In this document: piece by piece, positions 1-6,609 of the stretch | Layout: the number at the start of each line of letters is the position of its first letter | Numbering within the stretch: the first letter of the stretch is position 1 | Assembly: GCA_945917385.1 (NCBI GenBank) | Contig: CAMEHJ010000059.1 | Location: forward strand, 1 to 6,816 | From: an uncultured bacterium | GTDB lineage: Bacteria > Bacillota_A > Clostridia > Oscillospirales > Oscillospiraceae | Length of the DNA: 6,816 bases | Reading direction: 5' to 3' | The notes under the pieces: generated by a model | The model's database searches: none | What the model saw: only the letters and a program-made list of their open reading frames with translations | What the model was told of the DNA's origin: nothing | Translations under genes and position numbers: made by a program

Positions 1-2
1 GC

Positions 3-89
3 ATACAGCGCAGCGACAGCCGCCCCTCCGGTGGCGGTGGGACTACGGTAAACGCCCGCGGCTTCTCGCATAAGAGCGTCAAATTCTAA
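3..89 (+). CDS. C-terminal tail of an unidentified protein (partial)
   Basis: The third forward frame is open from the left edge to a TAA at 87-89 and encodes 28 residues rich in Gly, Ser, Thr and Arg, with a GGGG run and the ending SHKSVKF. Most codons end in G or C, as in the genes downstream, and an intrinsic terminator begins directly after the stop. Both facts favour a real gene end. The low-complexity Gly/Ser tail loosely resembles the tails of membrane-anchored TPM-domain proteins, but that is a guess. No function can be assigned from so short a fragment, and the start lies outside the window. Confidence 0.4.
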   Translation: MQRSDSRPSGGGGTTVNARGFSHKSVKF

Positions 90-128
90 GACCAAAACAT
101 CGGCACCGAACGTGCCGATGTTTTGGTC
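90..128 (+). terminator. Intrinsic terminator of the upstream gene
   Basis: A perfect 17-bp inverted repeat (90-106 pairing with 112-128) encloses a 5-nt loop and begins one base after the upstream stop codon. The GC core (CGGCAC/GTGCCG) is flanked by an A-run on the left and a T-run on the right, so it can be read as a short stem followed by GTTTTGG. Another T-rich stretch lies at 138-148. The symmetry means it could also stop transcription from the other direction. It isolates the downstream promoter from the preceding gene. Confidence 0.75.
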
Positions 129-152
129 TGTAAAAACTTTTTCATTTTACTA

Positions 153-181
153 TTGACTTAGGCCGAAAAAGGGAATAATAT
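153..181 (+). promoter_or_regulatory. Sigma-A-type promoter for the structured RNA and operon
   Basis: A TTGACT -35 box (153-158) and a TAATAT -10 box (176-181) are separated by 17 bp, which is close to the vegetative consensus. A- and T-tracts at 131-150 could act as an UP element. Transcription would begin near 187-190, some 300 nt before the first start codon, so the transcript carries a long untranslated leader. No other comparably good promoter was seen up to the end of the operon. Confidence 0.72.
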
Positions 182-187
182 GTCATT

Positions 188-470
188 GTCAAAAATTAAA
201 AAATAGACAACAGACCACCCGCAAGGGTCGAGGCCATACGGACAGCCAGGTCGAACGCCGATTAGCAGCAATCTCTGCTGCGTTATTGATTGAGTTAAAA
301 GCTCAAATTTTATAAGTTGGTTACTATAAACCAGTGTTTGAAAAACACATCTAACTTGTGAAACGGTCAATAATTTGATTGGTAGACGGCATGGCGGCCG
401 CAGTATTCCTGCGGTCACGGTGTGAGATTATTGCAAGCATGTGTTTTTCGCACATGCTTATTTTGTTTTA
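188..470 (+). ncRNA. Structured leader or stand-alone ncRNA (candidate raiA-motif-like)
   Basis: This stretch between the sigma-A promoter and the P-II gene has no convincing ORF but many nested helices. These include ACCC/GGGT capped by a GCAA tetraloop (217-228), GCAGCA/TGCTGC (265-281), TTGAG/CTCAA (290-306) and an 8-bp stem 311-318/353-360 closing a three-way junction with hairpins 319-332 and 334-348. Further stems are a long-range TTATTGA/TCAATAA helix (283-289/367-373), possible outer pairings 233-237/391-395 and 257-260/387-390, an 8-bp hairpin 396-416, and the terminator stem 435-459. Its own promoter and terminator fit a trans-acting RNA. The terminator placed just before the ribosome binding site fits an attenuator. 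The size, and the GC-rich conserved-looking block 213-260, are compatible with what I recall of the raiA motif, an abundant Firmicutes RNA of about 200 nt; this identity is unverified. I do not recognise a T-box, TPP, SAM, glycine, cobalamin or guanidine-I aptamer. Confidence 0.7.
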
Positions 471-478
471 AATTTTTT
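435..478 (+). terminator. Intrinsic terminator at the end of the leader RNA
   Basis: A 9-bp stem AAGCATGTG/CACATGCTT (435-443/451-459) with a 7-nt loop is followed by A, TTTT, G, TTTT, AAA and TTTTTT (460-478). It lies immediately upstream of the P-II ribosome binding site (GGGAGGA, 479-485), so transcription of the operon from the promoter at 153-181 must read through it. Its left arm can instead pair with upstream bases 339-350, offering a possible antiterminated state. Confidence 0.8.
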
Positions 479-492
479 GGGAGGAAGTAAAT

Positions 493-831
493 ATGAAGAA
501 AATCGAACTCATTATCCGTCCGGAGAAGCTTGAACTGCTCAAGGGCATACTGACAAGATACGAATACAGCGGACTTACCGTTATGTCCGCCATGGGCTGC
601 GGCCACCAGAAGGGAAACAGCGATGAGTTTGAAAAGCTCGGTATCGAGATCAACCTCCTCCCCAAGCTCCATGTCATGACCGTCGTGTGGGACGAGGACC
701 TTGACGACATCCTTGCCGAGATCGTTGACAAGCTCTCCACCAACACCGTCGGCGACGGCAAGATATTCATTTCCAACGTTGAGGACGTTGTGCGCATCCG
801 CACAGGTGAACACGGCAAGAACGTACTTTAA
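493..831 (+). CDS. P-II family nitrogen regulatory protein lacking the uridylylation tyrosine
   Basis: This 112-residue protein lines up without gaps, as I recall it, with E. coli GlnB. P-II proteins are cytoplasmic trimers that bind ATP, ADP and often 2-oxoglutarate, and control transporters, enzymes and regulators through the T-loop. Conserved features include G37, Q39, K40 and G41 at the T-loop base, K58, T83, the B-loop VGDGKIF (86-92), and the C-loop RIRTGE (101-106) with R101 and R103. Residue 51, the uridylylated Tyr of enteric GlnB, is Ile; Tyr46 is Phe, Arg38 is His and Gly84 is Asn. Enteric-type uridylylation is therefore ruled out, and the T-loop is acidic (SDEFE). A strong GGGAGGA site (479-485) lies 7 nt before the ATG. 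It is the first gene of the transporter operon, with potA starting 18 nt after its stop, so control of the importer (perhaps of the PotA ATPase) is a reasonable inference rather than a demonstrated role. Confidence 0.96.
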   Translation: MKKIELIIRPEKLELLKGILTRYEYSGLTVMSAMGCGHQKGNSDEFEKLGIEINLLPKLHVMTVVWDEDLDDILAEIVDKLSTNTVGDGKIFISNVEDVVRIRTGEHGKNVL

Positions 832-849
832 GGTCAGGGGGTCCGTTTG

Positions 850-2004
850 ATGGATACCAATAAAGAGGTAATAGTCCAGCTTAAAAATATAACAAAGACC
901 TTCGACGACACCCAGATACTCAAGCCCACGAATCTCAACATCTACGAGGGTGAGTTTCTCACCTTCCTCGGCCCGTCCGGCTGCGGCAAGACGACGACGC
1001 TGCGCATTATCGCGGGGCTTGAAACGCCGACAGAGGGCAGCGTTCTGCTTCAGGGGCAGGACGTGACCGCGCTGCCGCCGTACAAGAGAAACGTCAACAC
1101 CGTATTCCAGAACTACGCCCTTTTCCCGCATATGAACGTTTTTGACAACGTCGCTTTCGGGCTTGTGGAAAAAAAGTGGGATAAGGCCGCGATACGCGAA
1201 AAGGTGACCGAGATGCTGGAGCTTGTCCAGCTCGGCAAGATGGAAAAGCGCAGACCCAGCCAGCTCTCCGGCGGACAGAAGCAGCGCGTCGCCATCGCGA
1301 GGGCGCTTGCAAATAACCCCAAGGTTTTGCTCCTTGACGAGCCGCTCGGCGCGCTCGACCTCAAGCTTCGCAAGCAGATGCAGTTTGAGCTGAAGGCGCT
1401 GCAGAAAAAGCTCGGCACCACCTTCGTCTATGTCACGCACGACCAGGAAGAGGCGCTCACGATGAGCGACAGAATCGTCATCATGAACAAGGGCCGTTTT
1501 GAGCAGGTCGGCACCGCCCGCGAAATCTACGAGCACCCCAAGACCCGCTTCGTCGCGGACTTCATAGGAGAGTCGAACATATTCGAGGCCAGCATCAAGG
1601 AGGAGCGCGACGAGCACGGGCTTCTGACCCTGATGATGGAAAACGGCCATGTCAAGGCCGTGGGAGAGGGCTTCAAGTTTGAGGAGATCGTATATCTCTG
1701 CGTGCGCCCCGAGAACATAAGCATTTCCAAAACTCCCGCGCCGGGCTTCACGCTCAAGGGCTATGTCGCGGACCACATATACGCGGGCGACGTTATCAAG
1801 ACCGTTATCGAGCTTCCAAACGGCAACATCGTCAAGGTGAACATGAATCCCCATGCGGAGCTTATCGAGCGCGGCACGCTTGTAAACGTGTTCTGGGACG
1901 CAAAGGACGCGGTCGTCATGCACACCAAGGGCGATAATATGTACGACGTTATCGAAAACGCGGTGCTTGGCGAAGAGCCGGGAGGCGCGGCGCAGCATGA
2001 ATAA
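850..2004 (+). CDS. potA: Spermidine/putrescine-type ABC transporter ATP-binding protein PotA
   Basis: This 384-residue protein is the ATPase that powers a Pot-type importer from the cytoplasmic face of the membrane. Visible motifs are Walker [10 protein letters not shown] (41-49), Q-loop Q87 in [10 protein letters not shown], signature LSGGQKQR (139-146), Walker B VLLLDEP (159-165), D-loop GALD (167-170) and switch His197 in VTHD. The C-terminal third (about 240-360) carries the regulatory TOBE-type region, including RPENI and a following beta-rich repeat. The length matches PotA (about 378 in E. coli). The ATG at 850 is chosen over the adjacent TTG at 847 because AGGGGG (836-841) then sits 8 nt away. 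Its 3' end overlaps the potB start by 8 nt, implying translational coupling. The fold and motifs are certain, but the transported substrate cannot be read from the ATPase. Confidence 0.96.
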   Translation: MDTNKEVIVQLKNITKTFDDTQILKPTNLNIYEGEFLTFLGPSGCGKTTTLRIIAGLETPTEGSVLLQGQDVTALPPYKRNVNTVFQNYALFPHMNVFDNVAFGLVEKKWDKAAIREKVTEMLELVQLGKMEKRRPSQLSGGQKQRVAIARALANNPKVLLLDEPLGALDLKLRKQMQFELKALQKKLGTTFVYVTHDQEEALTMSDRIVIMNKGRFEQVGTAREIYEHPKTRFVADFIGESNIFEASIKEERDEHGLLTLMMENGHVKAVGEGFKFEEIVYLCVRPENISISKTPAPGFTLKGYVADHIYAGDVIKTVIELPNGNIVKVNMNPHAELIERGTLVNVFWDAKDAVVMHTKGDNMYDVIENAVLGEEPGGAAQHE

Positions 2005-2857
2005 GAAATCCGGAAGGAAAAACTTCTTGCCCATTCTGGCCATGGTCGGGCCGACGGCAATGTGGCTTCTGCTGTTTCTGCTCATTCCGATGGTCTATGT
2101 CGTGTACATCAGCTTCTGCACCAAGGGCGTGTACGGCGGTGTGCAGAATGTGCTGACGCTTAAAAACTACACGGACATCGTCTCCTCGCTCTATCTCAAG
2201 GTCACATGGAAGTCCATTGTTATGGCGTTTGAGACCTGCGTTATCTGCCTTATTATCGCATACCCCTTTGCTTTTCTGCTCAGCCGCACCTCCAAAAAGG
2301 TCAGCGGTATGCTCACGCTGCTTATCATGCTGCCGTTCTGGGTGAACGGGCTTCTGCGTCTGAACGGCTGGAGCAACATTCTGCGCGACAGCGGCTTTGT
2401 CAACACCTTCCTTATGAAGATAGGCGTTATAAGCTCCCCCATCACGATGATGTATACGAACGGGGCGGTGCTCTTCGGTATGGTGTACTGCCTGTTCCCG
2501 TTCATGGTGCTGCCGCTGCACACGAGCATTTCCAAGCTCGACCCGGCGCTCATGGAGGCATCCATGGACCTCGGCGCAAACAAAGCGAGAACCTTTCTGC
2601 GCGTCGTTCTGCCGCAGACGCTGCCCGGCATCTTCGCGGGGACGATTCAGGTGTTCATCCCCAGTCTCGGCGCGTTCTTCGTGGCGGACGTCATGGGCGG
2701 AGGCAGCTCCACCTACCTCGGCAACCTCATCCAGAACCAGTTTCTCGTTGCGAGAAACTGGCCCCTCGGCGCGGCGTTCTCCGTCATTCTTATCATTTTC
2801 ACGCTTGTCGTTCTGAAGCTCTACTCCAAGGTCGGCGACCTTGACGACCTTGCGTGA
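1997..2857 (+). CDS. potB: Spermidine/putrescine-type ABC transporter permease PotB
   Basis: This 286-residue integral membrane protein is one half of the translocation pore. About six hydrophobic segments are visible, near residues 12-40, 70-96, 103-122, 153-177, 207-232 and 255-277. The cytoplasmic EAA loop, which docks on the ATPase, is at 187-206 (EASMDLGANKARTFLRVVLP). The length is typical of PotB. The frame is open further upstream from a TTG at 1967, but that codon has no ribosome binding site, and the ATG at 1997 follows GGGAGG (1980-1985) with 11-nt spacing. The start lies inside the last codons of potA. Permease family membership is clear; assignment as PotB rather than PotC rests on gene order and the hydrophilic basic N-terminus. 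Confidence 0.95.
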   Translation: MNKKSGRKNFLPILAMVGPTAMWLLLFLLIPMVYVVYISFCTKGVYGGVQNVLTLKNYTDIVSSLYLKVTWKSIVMAFETCVICLIIAYPFAFLLSRTSKKVSGMLTLLIMLPFWVNGLLRLNGWSNILRDSGFVNTFLMKIGVISSPITMMYTNGAVLFGMVYCLFPFMVLPLHTSISKLDPALMEASMDLGANKARTFLRVVLPQTLPGIFAGTIQVFIPSLGAFFVADVMGGGSSTYLGNLIQNQFLVARNWPLGAAFSVILIIFTLVVLKLYSKVGDLDDLA

Positions 2858-2869
2858 CGGGAGGGCAGT

Positions 2870-3673
2870 ATGGAAAGAGAAAACAGGAAAAAGCTCGGCC
2901 GCCCGTCCGTGATTTATATGACGCTCGTGTATCTGTTTTTGTATATGCCGATACTCGTCGTCATCATGTACTCGTTCAACAAAAACCCCGATAACCTCAC
3001 GTTTCAGGGCTTCACGCTCAAGTGGTTCGGCGCGGTGCTGAGTGGGGATTCGCTCTGGCGCAATATGTGGCTGTCGGTTAAGCTTGCGCTTGTGTCAACG
3101 CTCATCTCCGTCGTGTTCGGCACCTTGGCCACCATCGGCACTTACAGATACGATTTCAAGCTGAAAAAATACCTGAACGGTATGCTCTACATCCCGCTCG
3201 TCATTCCGGAGCTTGTTATCGGTCTTGCCTCGCTTGCGACCTTCAGCCGCATGGGCATGAGCATGGGCTTCGGCACGCTGGTTTTCGCCCACGTCACGTT
3301 CTGCCTGCCCTTCGTTATCATCACGCTCCGCGCGAGAATAGCGGACTTCGACCGCTCCATCGAGGAGGCGGCGATGGATCTCGGCGCAAACGAGTGGCAC
3401 ACGCTCAGGCGGGTGACGCTGCCGATGCTCGCCCCCGGTATACTCGCGGGTGCGTTCATGTCCATTACGCTCTCTATCGACGACGTTATCATCAGCTACT
3501 TCGTCTCCGGTGCGGGGCAAATCCCCTTCCCCGTCAAGGTTTACGGCATGGTTCGCGGCAAGATTTCCACGAACGTCTACGCCGTTACAACGCTGTTCAT
3601 CTTCGCGGTTCTGGCGGGATGGCTCTTGTACACGCTTATTCTTCGCGCATGGCGCAGAAAGCACCCCGATTGA
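2870..3673 (+). CDS. potC: Spermidine/putrescine-type ABC transporter permease PotC
   Basis: This 267-residue second permease pairs with PotB in the membrane. Hydrophobic segments lie near residues 14-36, 68-92, 104-127, 133-153, 188-212 and 240-260. The EAA loop is EEAAMDLGANEWHTLRRVTLP-like at 165-185. The N-terminal YMPILVVIMYSFN stretch and the YRYDF loop are typical of PotC. GGGAGG (2859-2864) lies 5 nt before the ATG, which is 12 nt after the potB stop, so the two are probably translated together. The gene ends in TGA 27 nt before the amidohydrolase start. Nothing in it looks damaged. Confidence 0.95.
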   Translation: MERENRKKLGRPSVIYMTLVYLFLYMPILVVIMYSFNKNPDNLTFQGFTLKWFGAVLSGDSLWRNMWLSVKLALVSTLISVVFGTLATIGTYRYDFKLKKYLNGMLYIPLVIPELVIGLASLATFSRMGMSMGFGTLVFAHVTFCLPFVIITLRARIADFDRSIEEAAMDLGANEWHTLRRVTLPMLAPGILAGAFMSITLSIDDVIISYFVSGAGQIPFPVKVYGMVRGKISTNVYAVTTLFIFAVLAGWLLYTLILRAWRRKHPD

Positions 3674-3700
3674 GGCTATAATCACGGAAGGAATACGAAA

Positions 3701-5344
3701 TTGAACGCAGATTTTGTTATCAAAGGTAAAATTTAAACCGCAGACTTAGGCGGGCGCATCGCGCACGCCATGGCTGTGAAGGACGGAAAGCTTCTCGCCG
3801 TGGGCGAGCTTTCGGACGTGCGTGAGTTTATGGATGACAGCACGCCCGTTTTAGAAAAGTCCGGCCTTATCGTTCCCGGAATGGTTGAGGGTCACGCGCA
3901 CATAAGCTGTTCGGGCGAGATGGTTTTCGGCGTCGCGCTCGGCCATGAGACGGACCCCGCCGCCTATCTTGAGAAGATTGCCGAGTATGCGCATACTCAC
4001 CCGGAGGATAAGGTGATTTTCGGCAGCGGCTACGACAACGGCGTTTTCGGAGAAGGTGGGCCGACGGCAAAGCTCCTTGACAGCGTCTGCGCCGGCAGGC
4101 CCGTCATCATGGTCGCATCCGACCACCACTCCCGCTGGGTAAACTCCATGGTTCTGGAGCTGATAAACGCGCACGAGGTGCATGACGAGCCTGCCGAGTC
4201 CGGCATCGTGCGCTATCCCGACGGGCGGGCCACAGGCTGGCTCAAGGAGTCGGCCGCGATGGGGCTTGTGCGGGACGTTCTTGAGCCGATGAGCGCGGAG
4301 AAGTACGCGCAGGCCATCAAATACTATCAGGACATTGCCCTTTCAAACGGCATAACCATATGCTTTGAGCCGATTTTCGACAGCAGTCACGACTACGATG
4401 TGCGCGCCGAGGGCTACAAGCTGCTCGACGAGCGAAATGAGCTTTTCCTCACCTGCCGTCTCGGCTACACGCTCGACCCCGTGGAAGATATCGAAGAGGA
4501 TTTCAGGACGATGCTCCGGACACGGGATAATCTCAAGGACTGCAAAAATGTCCGTCTTACGACGGCGAAATTCTTCGTGGACGGCGTTATCGAGTGCCAC
4601 ACCGCGTTTTTGCGTGAGGATTACTCGGACGCGCCCGGCGACAGGGGCGAGGCGATCACCTCTCAGGCGGTGATGGACAATTTCGTTCTTCGCGCGATGC
4701 AGGAGGGCCTTGACGTTCACACCCATGTCATCGGGGACGCCGCCTCCGATATCGCCATAAACGCATACGAGCGCGCGCAAAATACGCTCGGATAGTTCCC
4801 CGGCGGCTTCAGAAACGCGCTCACGCACGTCCAGCTTCTCTGGGACGACCAGATGAAGCGCATGGCGGATAACAACATCGTCGCCGCCGTAAACCCCTAC
4901 TGGCACATCCTGAACCCCGTCTATTATGACGAGATAGAGCTGCCCTATCTGGGGGAGTACCGTGCCGCGAACGAATACCCGGTGAAGTCCCTGCTCTCGC
5001 ACGGCATCAGTCTCAGTCAGGCGAGCGACTTTCCCGTCACCGTTCCGCCGAGGACGATGGATTCCCTGCACACAATGGTAAACCGCACCGAACCGGGAAA
5101 CAGCGCGTACCCCCCGCTGAACGAAAAGGAGCGCATCGGCGTTCGCGAAGCGCTCGATATTCTGACGCGCGGCGGGGCTTTTCAGCTCAGGCTGGAGGAC
5201 AGAAAAGGCTCTCTCGAAAAGGGAAAGGACGCGGACTTCGTCGTGCTGACGGAGGATGTATTCGAAATGCCGCGTGAGGAGCTTTACCGCTGCGAGGTCG
5301 CGGAGACGTGGATATCCGGCAGGCAGATGTATAAGATGATATGA
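3701..5344 (+). pseudogene. YtcJ/NfdA-type amidohydrolase interrupted by two in-frame stops
   Basis: One continuous frame of 548 codons encodes a full-length amidohydrolase-3 family (YtcJ-like; includes N-substituted formamide deformylase) metal-dependent hydrolase, broken by TAA at 3734-3736 and TAG at 4793-4795. The start is a TTG (3701) with GGAAGG 9 nt upstream; residues NADFVIKGKI precede the first stop and TADLGGRIAHAMAVKDGKLLAVG follows it, as expected for this family's N-terminus. Recognisable elements include the HxH metal motif in PGMVEGHAHIS (about residues 63-73), KFFVDGVIECHTAFL, VHTHVIGDAAS, the HVQL strand after the second stop, SQASDFPVTVPPRTMDSLHTMV, and the C-terminal GSLEKGKDADFVVL. 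No frameshift is present, and codon use matches the neighbours. Initiation at ATG 3770 could bypass the first stop but has no evident ribosome site, and the second stop would still remove about 180 residues of the catalytic barrel. It could be a recent pseudogene, a base-calling error or a suppressed gene. Its place between potC and potD suggests the encoded enzyme once processed the imported compound. Confidence 0.88.
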
Positions 5345-5424
5345 TTCCGTAAAATCGGTTCATCATATAAATAAAATTTGCGTGTGCGGCTTTTGGGAGT
5401 CCGCATTGAAAGGAGAAAACTGAA

Positions 5425-6513
5425 ATGAAGAAGGTAAAACTCGTCACCCTTGTCCTTTGCGTGGTCATGGCTTCTTCCCTGCTCGCCGGCTGCGGCGGAA
5501 ACAGCAATGCTACCACGGCTGACGGTTACGCAAAAGAGATTTATCTCTACAACTGGTCCGAATATATGCTGCCCGAAGTCCTTGAGGGCTTTGAGAAGGA
5601 GTACGGCATCAAGGTCATCGAGACGACCTTTGAGTCCAACGACGAGATGCTCGCAAAGCTGCTCGCCGGCAACAACGGCGAGTACGACATCGCCGTCCCC
5701 TCCAACTTCTACATTGAGGCTATGCTCGAAAACGACCTCATTGAAGAGCTTGACATGAGCGTCATTACCAATATTACCAATATCGACGATGCCTACCGCA
5801 CTCTCTCCTACGACCCCGAGGGCAAGTACACCATCCCCTACATGGGCACCGTCGCGCTCTGGATGGGCAACACTGACAAGATTGCCGAGCTTGGCGTTTC
5901 CGCAAACAGCTACAAGGACCTTGAGGACCCTAAGTACGCGAACAACATCCTCTTCTCCGACGACACCCAGGGCAACATCTGCTGCGGCTTCCTCGCCACC
6001 GGCAACGACCCCCTCACCACCGACCAGGCCGCCATTGACGCGGCAAGAGACTGGCTCATCTCCATCAACAAGAACGTCAAGGCCTACTCCCTCCCCGCCG
6101 ACGTGCGCGACAGCATGATCCGCGGCGAGGCTGCAGTCGCCTATATGTACAGCGGCAACGCAATGCAGGCGATGTTTGAAAACGACAAGCTTGTCCCCGT
6201 GCTCGACAAGGAGCCTGTGTCATTGTCCGTTGACACGATGGTCGTGCTCAAGGGCTCCAAGCACAAGACCGAGGCGCAGCTCTTCCTCAACTACCTGCTG
6301 CGCCCCGATGTCTCCGCAAAGCTCACCGAGGCCTTCCCCTACGTCTGCTTCAACAAGGCCGCTGTCGAGTATCTGCCGGAGCAGTATTCCTCCAACCCCC
6401 TGTGCATCCTCACTCCCGATATGCAGAGCCGCATCTTTATGATAAACACCTTTGACGGTGAGACCATCTCCGCCGAGGTCGACGCAATGGCGGCGGTAAA
6501 GACCGCGCGCTAA
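5425..6513 (+). CDS. potD: PotD-like extracellular substrate-binding lipoprotein
   Basis: This 362-residue binding protein presents substrate to the PotABC importer. Residues 1-23 form a lipoprotein signal (basic MKKVK, hydrophobic core, lipobox LAGC with Cys23), followed by a Gly/Asn/Thr linker, so it should be anchored outside the membrane. The mature domain starts with EIYLYNWSEYM (38-48), the hallmark of the PotD/PotF family, followed by FESNDEM (69-75), YDIAVPS (87-93), LRPDV (292-296) and PYVCFN (305-310). By motif alignment from memory with E. coli PotD, the Trp-x-Glu-Tyr contact and two acidic ligand residues remain (D180, D270). The aromatic positions Trp229 and Trp255 become Tyr242 and Ser268, and Glu171 becomes Gly. 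The ligand may therefore differ from spermidine. AAAGGAG (5409-5415) lies 9 nt before the ATG. The 80-nt gap before it contains an AT-rich run and a weak hairpin (5385-5389/5401-5405). Confidence 0.94.
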   Translation: MKKVKLVTLVLCVVMASSLLAGCGGNSNATTADGYAKEIYLYNWSEYMLPEVLEGFEKEYGIKVIETTFESNDEMLAKLLAGNNGEYDIAVPSNFYIEAMLENDLIEELDMSVITNITNIDDAYRTLSYDPEGKYTIPYMGTVALWMGNTDKIAELGVSANSYKDLEDPKYANNILFSDDTQGNICCGFLATGNDPLTTDQAAIDAARDWLISINKNVKAYSLPADVRDSMIRGEAAVAYMYSGNAMQAMFENDKLVPVLDKEPVSLSVDTMVVLKGSKHKTEAQLFLNYLLRPDVSAKLTEAFPYVCFNKAAVEYLPEQYSSNPLCILTPDMQSRIFMINTFDGETISAEVDAMAAVKTAR

Positions 6514-6528
6514 AATACCAAAACGCAG

Positions 6529-6557
6529 AAAACACCGCCGAAACGGCGGTGTTTTTC
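6529..6557 (+). terminator. Bidirectional intrinsic terminator after potD
   Basis: The inverted repeat ACACCGCCG/CGGCGGTGT (6532-6540/6544-6552), extended by A-T pairs to about 12 bp, is followed by TTTTT on the plus strand. It begins about 15 nt after the potD stop. The A-run on its left gives a T-run in the opposite direction, so it can also end the convergent minus-strand gene. A weaker hairpin (CGCGG/CCGCG, 6569-6573/6583-6587) followed by ATTTTTT may be a backup on the plus strand. Confidence 0.9.
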
Positions 6558-6609
6558 TATGCAATCATCGCGGTGTGCAATGCCGCGCATATTTTTTGCC
6601 CGGCACGGT

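Noticed and set aside
249..258. GGTCGAACGCC, resembling a tRNA T-arm
   Set aside because: No acceptor stem, anticodon arm or D-arm can be arranged around it at tRNA spacing.
158..418. An 86-codon minus-strand frame in the leader
   Set aside because: It lies opposite a promoter and densely paired RNA, has no ribosome binding site and has the odd composition expected of translated structured RNA.
213..420. Self-cleaving ribozyme or group I/II intron in the leader
   Set aside because: I found no CUGAUGA/GAAA hammerhead pair, no recognisable group II domain V and no convincing group I P7 core.
1967..1996. Upstream TTG start for potB, adding 10 residues
   Set aside because: There is no Shine-Dalgarno sequence before it, whereas the ATG at 1997 has GGGAGG upstream and gives a normal N-terminus.
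415..2085. A 556-codon open frame on the minus strand across the P-II and potA genes
   Set aside because: It is antisense to two unmistakable conserved genes, has no recognisable domain and is best explained by the lack of stop trinucleotides opposite GC-rich codons. It also runs through the leader terminator.
5345..5424. Possible separate promoter or riboswitch before potD
   Set aside because: There is an AT-rich TATAAA-like run and a 5-bp hairpin (5385-5389/5401-5405), but no matching -35 box and too little space for a known aptamer. Not strong enough to call.
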